From contig JAIOQZ010000059.1 of the NCBI GenBank assembly GCA_021108395.1, forward strand, positions 21,464 through 85,463: 64,000 nt of DNA. The letters are read 5' to 3'. A model generated the notes under the pieces. It saw only the letters and a program-made list of their open reading frames with translations, was not told the origin of the DNA and did not search any database. Positions 55,273-62,456 of this stretch are shown one piece after another; the first letter of the stretch is position 1; every line of letters begins with the position of its first letter. The position numbers were made by a program, and so were the translations under genes. Origin of the DNA: Candidatus Cloacimonadota bacterium. Lineage in GTDB: Bacteria > Cloacimonadota > Cloacimonadia > Cloacimonadales > JAIOQZ01.

Positions 55273-56390
55273 AGCATCTCCTCGAGCAGTTCGATGAACG
55301 GCTCCCAGCCAAACCGCTGGTTGGCCTGGCGCACAGCGGGTACCATGTCGTCGGCTTCACGAAAAAAGCGAACAATGGCCGCGGCCAGGGCGTCCGGGTC
55401 TTCGGGTGGAACAAGGTAGCCGGTGCGCCCCTCGTCGATAATCTCCGGCAGGCCGCCCACGCACGAGGCAATGACCGGCTTCCCGCAGGAAAACGCCAGT
55501 TGCGTGATGCCGCTCTGCGTGGCCGTGCGGTAGGGCAGCACAACGACATCGGCGGCGGCGAAGTATGCGGCGGTCTGCTCGTTGGGAATGAACCTGTCGT
55601 GCCAGATAACGGGCAAGCTGTGCCGCTCGATAAGCTCACGATAGACGCTGTCGCTGCCATACACCTCGCCGGCCACCAACAGCTTGAGGTCTGGTAACTC
55701 GCGCAGCGCGCCAGGCAAAGCGCTCAGGAGCACGTCGAGGCCTTTGTAAGGTTTAATGAAGCCGAAAAACAGCGGCAGCGGCGCGTCTGTGGCCACGCCG
55801 AGTTCGCGGCGCAGGGCGGCGCCGTCGGACTCGCCAGTGGCGTAGAAGTCGTAATTTGGGTGATGCAGCGAGTGGATGCGCTTCTCTGGGAAGCGTGGCA
55901 ACAGGCGGCGCAGGCTGTCGTGCACGCTGGACGACATCGTCACCAGTCGAGTGGCCGGCGAGAGGGCGTAGCGCGTGAGGGCAGCGGCCAGCGGCCAGCG
56001 CTCGTGAAAGTCGATGTTGTCGATAATATAGACGCTACGGATGCCTCGCCTGCGCAAGCGACGCGCCAACCAGCCAAACGCCGGGGCGAAAAACGGAATC
56101 CAATACTTGAACACGACCACGTCGGGTTTCCAGTGCACGATAGCTTGCAATGTGCGCGGCCAGGTGAGCGGATTGTATGGCGTCAGCAGAGAGTGGATGT
56201 CGAGCGGGATGCGCATCTCGCTGTGATCGATCTGCCCTTTGCCGGGGAAAATGAGCAGTGGGTATTGCCGGTGAAATCCGAACACGCGCACGGTGTGGCC
56301 TGCCTGCTCGAGCCGCTGGGCATAGATGGCGATGAACTGGGCAATGCCGCCGCGCAACGGCCAGGCCGGACCAACAAACACCACGCGCAT
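55269..56390 (-). CDS. Glycosyltransferase family 4
   Basis: A 373-residue GT-B protein with the acceptor side loop FVGPAWPLRGGIAQFIAIYAQRL (GGIAQ is a GT4 hallmark), donor-side LFFGFIKPYKGLDVLLSALPG and the sequence TQSGITQLAFSCGKPVIAS in the place of the EX7E motif. It likely adds one sugar to a lipid-linked glycan. It starts one base after the small membrane protein gene and overlaps the next transferase. Confidence 0.87.
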   Translation of the reverse strand: MRVVFVGPAWPLRGGIAQFIAIYAQRLEQAGHTVRVFGFHRQYPLLIFPGKGQIDHSEMRIPLDIHSLLTPYNPLTWPRTLQAIVHWKPDVVVFKYWIPFFAPAFGWLARRLRRRGIRSVYIIDNIDFHERWPLAAALTRYALSPATRLVTMSSSVHDSLRRLLPRFPEKRIHSLHHPNYDFYATGESDGAALRRELGVATDAPLPLFFGFIKPYKGLDVLLSALPGALRELPDLKLLVAGEVYGSDSVYRELIERHSLPVIWHDRFIPNEQTAAYFAAADVVVLPYRTATQSGITQLAFSCGKPVIASCVGGLPEIIDEGRTGYLVPPEDPDALAAAIVRFFREADDMVPAVRQANQRFGWEPFIELLEEML

Positions 56391-56391
56391 A

Positions 56392-56949
56392 TCACTCTCC
56401 GTCGCCGCCGGTGGGGGGCGCCTCGGGCGGCCTGCTTGTTGCCTTGCGGTTCACGAGCACGTTTTCGAGAAAGGCGTCCACCTCGATGTGCGGCGCCAGC
56501 TCGTCGATGGAATTGACGATCTCGAGCATGTTGGGAAAGTTGATTGAGAAGTCATATTTCTTCTTCTCGCCGTTCTGCTGGTAATGCAGCCGGATGAACC
56601 GCATCTTGCCCTCGAGGAACTCCATGCGCTCCAGTTCCTGCCAGGTGATGTTGGTGACGGGGCGCGCAAGACAACGAAAGCGGATGCGCGCAGCCTCGAA
56701 GCGAATGTTATCGAGAGTGAGCAGGTTCTTCAGGAACGAATTAATGGCCAGAAACATGACGAGAAACGGCACGATCTTGTAGAAAAGGCTGGTGTCGGCG
56801 CTGATGCGGCCGGAGGTGAGGATATATACCGAATAGCCAAGCGCCAGGGCTGCGAAGCTCAGTGTGAGCCAGCGGATGAACGGATTGAACCGATAGGTGC
56901 GGGGCAGTCCCTTGCGTACGTTGATGCCGGAAAGTTCTGTGTCAGCCAT
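56392..56949 (-). CDS. Membrane protein with PH-like cytoplasmic domain
   Basis: A 185-residue protein with two hydrophobic segments (FIRWLTLSFAALALGYSVYI and FYKIVPFLVMFLAINSFL) and then a soluble domain of beta strands (DNIRFEAARIRFRCLA, TNITWQELERMEFLEGKMRF, IRLHYQQNGEKKKYDF) like a bacterial PH domain. The tail is Pro/Arg-rich. It sits between the PHP gene and the glycosyltransferases, 12 and 1 bases apart. Function is unknown. Confidence 0.6.
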   Translation of the reverse strand: MADTELSGINVRKGLPRTYRFNPFIRWLTLSFAALALGYSVYILTSGRISADTSLFYKIVPFLVMFLAINSFLKNLLTLDNIRFEAARIRFRCLARPVTNITWQELERMEFLEGKMRFIRLHYQQNGEKKKYDFSINFPNMLEIVNSIDELAPHIEVDAFLENVLVNRKATSRPPEAPPTGGDGE

Positions 56950-56961
56950 GTTTACTCCAGT

Positions 56962-57780
56962 TTATTTGGCGAGAGCCGCCAGCAGTTCATCGACAGCCCA
57001 CTGGGGCACAGTGAATTCCCCCACGTCGCCAAAATCATCCTTGCTGCCGTGGAAGTCGCTGCCGCCGGTGCACAGGAGGCCATAGCTCTGTGCCACTTTG
57101 CGATAGAACCTGGTTGCGGTGTCGGAATGACGCATGTAGAATACCTCGAGGCCGCCAAGCCCCATCTCGATGAGATCGAGAATGACGAAGTCGTGTTCGA
57201 GGAAGGTTGGATGCGCCAGAACGGCGATGCCCCCTGCGTCACGGATGATGCGAATGACATCTGCCGGTGGCAGGCTCTGCTTGGCCACATGGCCGGGGCA
57301 TTCGTCGCCGATGTAGCGCGAAAAAGCCTCCTGGAAGTCGCGGCAGCAGCCCTTTTCCACCAGTGCCCGCGCTATGTGCGGTCGGCCAACTACGTCCTTG
57401 TCGCCGGAAAGGTTCAGCAGGTGCTCCATGTCGAGCTTGAAACCCCAGATACTGTCGAGGCGGTCGAGCATCTTCTGTGCCCGCGCCAGCCGCGACTGCA
57501 CAATGAAACCAAGCATATCAAGGAACTCTGGCGTCTGTGCGCAACCGTAGCCCAGAACGTGAACGTCGCGCCCCTCGTGCAATGTGCTCACCTCGACGCC
57601 AGGGATGACGCGCAACCCATAGCGCGGCGCCAGCTCGATGGCCAGGCGGCTGCCCTCGATGTTGTCGTGGTCGGTGACAGACACTACGCCGTAGCCGTTT
57701 TCGGCGTACAGCCTCAGCAGCTCCTCTACTTCGAGCAGCCCGTCGGAGAAGGTTGTATGGATGTGGAGATCGTGTTTCGT
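56962..57780 (-). CDS. PHP-domain metal-dependent phosphoesterase, probable ACG start
   Basis: A 272-residue protein with the PHP metal-site motifs DLHIHTTFSDG, VSVTDHDNIEG, VIPGVEVS and VHVLGYG, then IAVLAHPTFLEHD and TGGSDFHGSKDD. The fold suits 3',5'-nucleoside bisphosphate or histidinol-phosphate-type hydrolysis. The best Shine-Dalgarno, AAGGAGG (57792-57786), sits 5 bases before an ACG codon at 57780-57778 and no ATG, GTG or TTG follows at proper distance. ATG 57807 is the only standard start, adding nine residues, but it has no Shine-Dalgarno and borders a repeat element. Confidence 0.85.
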   Translation of the reverse strand, partial: TKHDLHIHTTFSDGLLEVEELLRLYAENGYGVVSVTDHDNIEGSRLAIELAPRYGLRVIPGVEVSTLHEGRDVHVLGYGCAQTPEFLDMLGFIVQSRLARAQKMLDRLDSIWGFKLDMEHLLNLSGDKDVVGRPHIARALVEKGCCRDFQEAFSRYIGDECPGHVAKQSLPPADVIRIIRDAGGIAVLAHPTFLEHDFVILDLIEMGLGGLEVFYMRHSDTATRFYRKVAQSYGLLCTGGSDFHGSKDDFGDVGEFTVPQWAVDELLAALAK

Positions 57781-57824
57781 GGTCTCCTCCTTAATACACA
57801 GGGGCATCCGCAGAAGTTTTCGGT

Positions 57825-57891
57825 CTCGCCTTTTACAAAAGGCGAGCGGGGATGGGGGCAGCGCCCCATCTTAAGGGCAAAGCCCCATCTT
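57825..57891. repeat. Extragenic palindromic repeat element
   Basis: Between the PHP gene and the SurA-like gene stand a perfect palindrome CTCGCCTTTT/AAAAGGCGAG (57825-57834 with 57837-57846), a GATGGGG/CCCCATC hairpin (57851-57857 with 57864-57870), and the 19-bp repeat AAGGGCAAAGCCCCATCTT shared with 10902-10920. Its translation contains SPFTKGERG, a motif familiar from dispersed extragenic repeats in several phyla. It does not look like a terminator because the T runs are inside the stem. Confidence 0.7.
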
Positions 57892-57896
57892 CCAGT

Positions 57897-59636
57897 CTAT
57901 TGCATCATTGGCAGGGTGGGACGCCAGTCGCGCACCCGCGCCTGCTCGATCTGCTCTTGCAACCATTGCTCGAAGTAGCCCTCGCGTTTGCGGTCGCGGA
58001 CGAACTCGACCAACTCGGAGCGAACGGCTGCCACTCCGGCAGGATCGGGGCTTTCGATGTGGCGGAGGTTCAGCGTCCAGGCAATATCGCCGAGCTCTGG
58101 CCATGCTTTCCACTTGCCGGGCTTTTGCAGCAGAACCTGGCGGTTGATGTCTTCTCGCCATTCATCGAGCAGAATGGTTTCATAGGAAAAATCGAGGACA
58201 GAGATAACCTGGTAGCCTGACTGACTGGCGACTGCAAGCGGATCGCTTTGTTTTGCCAGCTCTTTTGCCCGCTCGAGTGCAGCCTCGCGGCGGCGCTCAT
58301 GCTGCAGTTTGGCAATGATAGAATCGCTGACTTCGAGCAGCGGCCTGGCGCCGCCTGACTCGCTATTCAACACGCGCACCAGGATGTAGCTGTTCAGCGG
58401 CTCGTGATATATCGGCTCGAACAAAGTTCCCGGGCGCGATTCTATCGCCTGGCTGACTGTGCGCTCGCTACGCCCCAGACCAGGGATGATCGGATTCTCG
58501 CGGGAAGCGCCACGATGTGTGTGCACTTCGAGTCCAAATTCTGTGGCGGCTCTCTCTATGCCCACGTCACAGGTGAGCTCTGCAAACAGCCCCAACTCGG
58601 CCAGAACCTTTGTCAGGGTTTCTCGCGAGGCCCTGGGACGCACCACGATTTCCTGTAGTTTCACCAGATTCCGTGTCTTTTTCATCGGGCGATAGATTAT
58701 CCACTCGCCATTCACCTGGAACGGGTCGGTGTGCACCTGCCATTGGCGAGCAGCAAGCTGGCGCAGAACAATTGGCGGAAGCGAATCCACCGGCACATAG
58801 CCGATGTCGCCACCGAGAGTGGCCGAAGCCGCGTCGGAATGCAGACGCGCCAGGCCGTCAAACGGGTCTCCCTGCCGAAGCCGCAGTTCGAGTGAATCGA
58901 TCTTGGCCTTGGCGGCAAGCGAGTCCTGCGGTGATGGCACAACGTGAAAGGCCACCCATTGCAGATCGCACGAAGGCTCCACTGTGAACTCGCTGCGATG
59001 GGTATCATACCAGGCAAGTATATCCGGTTGCGAGACGACAGGCTCGGGCAACGCTTCGATCGGCACAGCGATGACATCAACCACAGCACGGCCGTGACGC
59101 ACACGATATTCTCGCCGCGCCTCGTCCTCGCTCACCTCGATCTCGGCCAACACAGCCATCTTCAGCTTCTGTAAAGGAATGTAGGCGGTGTAATAATGAT
59201 TCTTGAGCCACTCGAGATCGACAGGTTCTCCCGTTCGCAGAGCGTTTTCGTAGAGCGCCGGAGAAAACTCGACATCGATCTGCAACACAAGCGACTCACG
59301 CACCAGCTGCGGCGGATTGGCCAGCAAAGAGTCCAGAACCTCTGCCTGGGTGACATGGATGCCATAATCGCGGTAAAGATCGGTGAGAACGAGTGAGCGG
59401 ACAATGCTTTCCCAGGTCAGCTCGATTAGGCGGCTCTGATCCTCCCCAATCGGTACGACAAGATGCTCGAGACGATAGCTCTCGAAGGCGCGGCGTACAG
59501 AGGTCATATATTGGTCGTAGCCAATGAGGTGCTCGTTGACCTGCCCGGCATACTCACGCCGGTTACTGCCGGTTTGACATGCCGTCAGCAGGCCGAGCAA
59601 CACAAGCGGCAGAAGACTTCTGGCCATGCCTTTCAA
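57897..59636 (-). CDS. SurA-like peptidyl-prolyl isomerase lipoprotein
   Basis: A 579-residue protein. A signal peptide leads to lipobox LGLLTACQTG. The N-terminal chaperone part (about 30-200) has long helices. A parvulin-type rotamase region follows (CDLQWVAFHVVPSPQDS, GDPFDGLARLHSDAASATLGGDIGY, about 240-330), then a helical tail. It may fold outer-membrane proteins from the inner leaflet of that membrane. The start is TTG 59636 (GGAG six bases before) or ATG 59627. It is 3 bases after the PpiD-like gene. Confidence 0.82.
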   Translation of the reverse strand: MKGMARSLLPLVLLGLLTACQTGSNRREYAGQVNEHLIGYDQYMTSVRRAFESYRLEHLVVPIGEDQSRLIELTWESIVRSLVLTDLYRDYGIHVTQAEVLDSLLANPPQLVRESLVLQIDVEFSPALYENALRTGEPVDLEWLKNHYYTAYIPLQKLKMAVLAEIEVSEDEARREYRVRHGRAVVDVIAVPIEALPEPVVSQPDILAWYDTHRSEFTVEPSCDLQWVAFHVVPSPQDSLAAKAKIDSLELRLRQGDPFDGLARLHSDAASATLGGDIGYVPVDSLPPIVLRQLAARQWQVHTDPFQVNGEWIIYRPMKKTRNLVKLQEIVVRPRASRETLTKVLAELGLFAELTCDVGIERAATEFGLEVHTHRGASRENPIIPGLGRSERTVSQAIESRPGTLFEPIYHEPLNSYILVRVLNSESGGARPLLEVSDSIIAKLQHERRREAALERAKELAKQSDPLAVASQSGYQVISVLDFSYETILLDEWREDINRQVLLQKPGKWKAWPELGDIAWTLNLRHIESPDPAGVAAVRSELVEFVRDRKREGYFEQWLQEQIEQARVRDWRPTLPMMQ

Positions 59637-59639
59637 GTC

Positions 59640-61499
59640 CTACTCCTCCGTCTCTGGCTCTGCGGACGCTTCGGGCGAAAGGTAAGTGTAATACTTTGCG
59701 CGTGTGTCCTTGACATTGTAGCGCACACGCATTTGGAGCAGCCATTCGCTCCAGTAATCACCGGAGTTCTGCGAACTGAACTGGTCTCGCAACAATTCCT
59801 GCTGCTCTTCAAAGGTGTCCCAGTCTGGCTCGGTGCGGTCGGTCACCTCGGCGATATACGCTCCGCGATTGTTGGTGACAAGCTCTGTGAACTGCCCCAC
59901 TTCCGTGCTCAGGATGGCTTCGTTTACTTCGATCTGATTGCCCACGCGCGGAATGCGGGCGCTGGCAAGCTTGATGTCTTCACCCTCGACGACTTCCCAG
60001 CCATCCTGCTCTGCCTGGTCAAAGTATGCGTCGGGCTCGTGGGCGGCCACGAATTCACCGGCCTGCTCATGCGCCATCTCGGCTTTCATCTCACGCTGAA
60101 GCGTGCCATCGATGCGACTGCGAACCTTATCGAGCGGGTCGTGATGCTCGCCAATAACCTGTGAAAGCGCTACGACGAAAATATTGCCCTGCTCATCGTC
60201 CCAGGGGTAGTTCAGTTCGCCAATCTCGGCTGACCAGGCGAAATTGATTAAATCCTCTGACTGGCCAACGCCGGGAACATACTGGGCGTTGCCGGCTATT
60301 TCGGTGGTTTCGATGGCCTTCATGCCCATCTCTTCAGCCGCCGCGTCGATACCCTTTTCCTCAGCGAGGTCGTATAGATCGTCGGCCAGTTTGCCAAGTT
60401 GATAGCGGGTTTCAGTTGAGCTTTCTGTGCTGATGAGAATATGGCGCACCTTCATCTCTCTGTTGCCGTCCTGAGTGCGCTCGTCCAGCTTCTCGATGAT
60501 ATGCCAGCCATATTGTGTTTCTACAGGACGGCTGAGCTGACCTTTGCGTAGCGAAAAGGCCATTTCCTCGAACGGCTTGACCATGCGGTTTCTGCCAAAG
60601 AAGTCCATCTCGCCGCCATTCTGGGCAGAGCCGGGGTCGGCGGAGAATTCACGGGCGAGCTGACCAAAGTCTTCACCGGCGCGGATGCGGTCGTAAAGCT
60701 CCTGAGCCTGCGTTCTCGCTGCTTCGATGTCCGCTTCGCTGGGCTTGAGCTCGAACTTCACATACTTCAGCATACGTGCAGGCGGCTTCAGGTATTCATC
60801 AAGGTGTTCTTCGTAGTATGTTGCGATGGCTTCTTCGGGAACCTCGACTTCCATCTTGTTCGCGTCTAAGAAAATGACGCGGGCCGCGGCTGATTCGTTC
60901 TGCTCTTTGTAATACTGCCGAAGCTCGTCGTCGGTGATTGTCTGCTCGGCGAGCACCTCTTCGTAGAGCTTCGTATATGGGATGTTAGCGCGGGCGCGAT
61001 CTTCGAGCCACAGCGCAAGGTCGAGCTGCTGGCCGTTGTTGAGTGTAATCACGGGCATCTCGCCGGTGGTGAGCATATCGAGGTATTTCTGGTAGTCGAA
61101 GCGGCCATCGGTCATGAAGAATTCAAATTCCTGGATGGCGGGATCGGGTTCGTTCTTGAGCTTTTCGATGATGTCGGCGTCCGTGGCGACGATGCGGCGG
61201 CGCTTTATCTCTTTCTCATATATGATCTGATCGACCATCTGGCCCCACACCTCGTCGTTCATCTCGGCCAGCATGGCGGGCTGAATCTCCTGGTAACGGT
61301 TCTCTTCGGCATACTGGCGGATGCGCATTTGCAGCGCGTCGTTGAATTCCTCAAGCTTGATGGACTGGCTGCCAACCTTGCCGGCTTTCGGCGCCGGATT
61401 GAACGCACCCAGGATGCCGCCAACAGCCATACTGAGAATGAACAGAATCGCTGTGACGAAAATGATGTATTTCTGATACTTGCGCATGCTTTGAAGCAT
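59640..61499 (-). CDS. PpiD-like membrane-anchored peptidyl-prolyl isomerase
   Basis: A 619-residue protein with an uncleaved N-terminal anchor (MRKYQKYIIFVTAILFILSM ... GGILGAF), a SurA-like N-terminal chaperone domain (EEFNDALQMRIRQYAEE, VWGQMVDQIIYEKEIKRR), a parvulin domain (FGQLAREFSADPGSAQNGGE, FGRNRMVKPFEEMAFSL, YGWHIIEKLDERT, about 260-370) and a long helical C-terminus with acidic end. It should act at the Sec exit site on proteins entering the periplasm. GTAGGAGG precedes ATG 61499. It appears to start the minus-strand operon. Confidence 0.88.
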   Translation of the reverse strand: MLQSMRKYQKYIIFVTAILFILSMAVGGILGAFNPAPKAGKVGSQSIKLEEFNDALQMRIRQYAEENRYQEIQPAMLAEMNDEVWGQMVDQIIYEKEIKRRRIVATDADIIEKLKNEPDPAIQEFEFFMTDGRFDYQKYLDMLTTGEMPVITLNNGQQLDLALWLEDRARANIPYTKLYEEVLAEQTITDDELRQYYKEQNESAAARVIFLDANKMEVEVPEEAIATYYEEHLDEYLKPPARMLKYVKFELKPSEADIEAARTQAQELYDRIRAGEDFGQLAREFSADPGSAQNGGEMDFFGRNRMVKPFEEMAFSLRKGQLSRPVETQYGWHIIEKLDERTQDGNREMKVRHILISTESSTETRYQLGKLADDLYDLAEEKGIDAAAEEMGMKAIETTEIAGNAQYVPGVGQSEDLINFAWSAEIGELNYPWDDEQGNIFVVALSQVIGEHHDPLDKVRSRIDGTLQREMKAEMAHEQAGEFVAAHEPDAYFDQAEQDGWEVVEGEDIKLASARIPRVGNQIEVNEAILSTEVGQFTELVTNNRGAYIAEVTDRTEPDWDTFEEQQELLRDQFSSQNSGDYWSEWLLQMRVRYNVKDTRAKYYTYLSPEASAEPETEE

Positions 61500-61763
61500 T
61501 ACGTCCTCCTACATCTCTATTTTTTTATTCAGTATCTTCAGGCAGAAGCGTCAATTTCAACGCTGTATATTTTTATGCAACAAAAAAATGCGTTCATCAG
61601 TGAGAAGGCGTGTCCGGCAAGGTTGAATTCGCTATACCGCCAGTAGCTTCATCGAGAGGAATAACGCGGCATATCAGACCGGTCGGCTTTCGTTTCGATG
61701 GCATTCACGACAAGCGCCGGATGAACCGGAGACAAGTTCTTCAGTATCTTCTCGAAAAACTGT
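61500..61763. other. Divergent intergenic region with possible coding remnant
   Basis: Together with the tetR promoter zone this gap is about 327 bases. No full gene is seen. On the minus strand about 61649-61790 an open stretch without an ATG, GTG or TTG start at its head translates to a protein-like chain (HSDVKQFFEKILKNL then PVHPALVVNAIETKADR, stop at 61649), possibly a decayed gene end. Close to the ppiD-like gene are AT-rich runs and a TTGACG on the minus strand. Confidence 0.35.
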
Positions 61764-61792
61764 TTGACATCAGAATGCCATTCAATTATTAT
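61764..61792 (+). promoter_or_regulatory. Sigma-70-type promoter of the TetR-RND operon
   Basis: TTGACA (61764-61769) and TATTAT (61787-61792) are 17 bases apart. The spacing and 11 of 12 matches to consensus make this the clearest promoter in the window. The operator-like dyad at 61793-61812 covers the start site. Confidence 0.75.
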
Positions 61793-61812
61793 GTTAGCGA
61801 GTGTTCACTTAC
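61793..61812 (+). promoter_or_regulatory. Probable TetR operator (20-bp dyad)
   Basis: GTTAGCGAGTGTTCACTTAC is an imperfect palindrome, with 14 of its 20 bases symmetric (GTnAGnGA nnnn TCnCTnAC). It starts right after the -10 element and ends before the ribosome-binding site, where a bound TetR dimer would block transcription. Confidence 0.6.
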
Positions 61813-61826
61813 TTGAGGAGCTTTGT

Positions 61827-62414
61827 ATGAAAAACTTCAGCGAAAGACAGCGACAGATTGTCACTACCGCCATCGGCATTATTGCAAAGCAGGGCATTCA
61901 GAACCTCACAACGAAGAATCTGGCACAGGCCATCGGCATATCGGAAGCCGCGCTGTACAGGCACTTTGACTCCAAGTTGGAAATCATGCAGGGAGTGCTC
62001 GAGTATTTCAAGATTCTGATGCAACCTGCGTTGGCAAAACTGAAATCGCATGCAAAGCCGACAGAAAACCTCGAAGAGTTTGTGTTGGAGCATTTCAGGA
62101 TATTCACTGCCAACAGCAGTTTCGCCCGCGTAATCTTTTCGGAATCGAATTTTCAAAACGAGGAAATCCTGATGAATTCGCTGAACAAGATGATGATCAA
62201 CTCGAGGCAAGCGCTGGAAGATGTCATCATTCAGGCTCAACGCAAAGGGGAATTCCGAACTGACATAAGTTCTTGCAATATATCGCGAATGATGATCGGC
62301 TCAATTCGCTTCATTGTTTCCCAGTGGAGCGTTTCCGGCATGGCGTTCAATCTGGAAAACGAAGGCCGCCAGCTTTGCAAAGACATAATCGCAGCGCTGA
62401 AATTGCGGCAATAA
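61827..62414 (+). CDS. TetR/AcrR family transcriptional regulator
   Basis: A 195-residue regulator with N-terminal helix-turn-helix (RQRQIVTTAIGIIAKQGIQN, LTTKNLAQAIGISEAALYRH and FDSKLEIMQGVL) and a helical ligand domain. ATG 61827 follows GAGGAG by 7 bases; the frame is open to 61764 but the promoter and operator lie there. It probably represses its own operon, since the dyad covers its start site and a related half-site lies just before the RND exporter gene. The ligand is unknown. Confidence 0.93.
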   Translation: MKNFSERQRQIVTTAIGIIAKQGIQNLTTKNLAQAIGISEAALYRHFDSKLEIMQGVLEYFKILMQPALAKLKSHAKPTENLEEFVLEHFRIFTANSSFARVIFSESNFQNEEILMNSLNKMMINSRQALEDVIIQAQRKGEFRTDISSCNISRMMIGSIRFIVSQWSVSGMAFNLENEGRQLCKDIIAALKLRQ

Positions 62415-62428
62415 AAGGCGCGAACAAA

Positions 62429-62444
62429 GTTAGCGTTAACTAAC
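62429..62444 (+). promoter_or_regulatory. Possible second TetR half-site pair before the RND gene
   Basis: GTTAGCGTTAACTAAC has arms GTTAG/CTAAC around a 6-base centre and shares the GTTAGCG left half with the dyad at 61793. The spacing differs (16 against 20 bases). It lies directly before the exporter's ribosome-binding site. Confidence 0.35.
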
Positions 62445-62456
62445 CGAGGAGTAATC

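Noticed and set aside
57825..57846. Terminator at the CTCGCCTTTT palindrome
   Set aside because: No T tract follows the stem on either strand; it is part of the repeat element.
56584..57978. 464-residue plus-strand ORF
   Set aside because: It is antisense to three well-supported minus-strand genes and ends in the repeat element; no family character.
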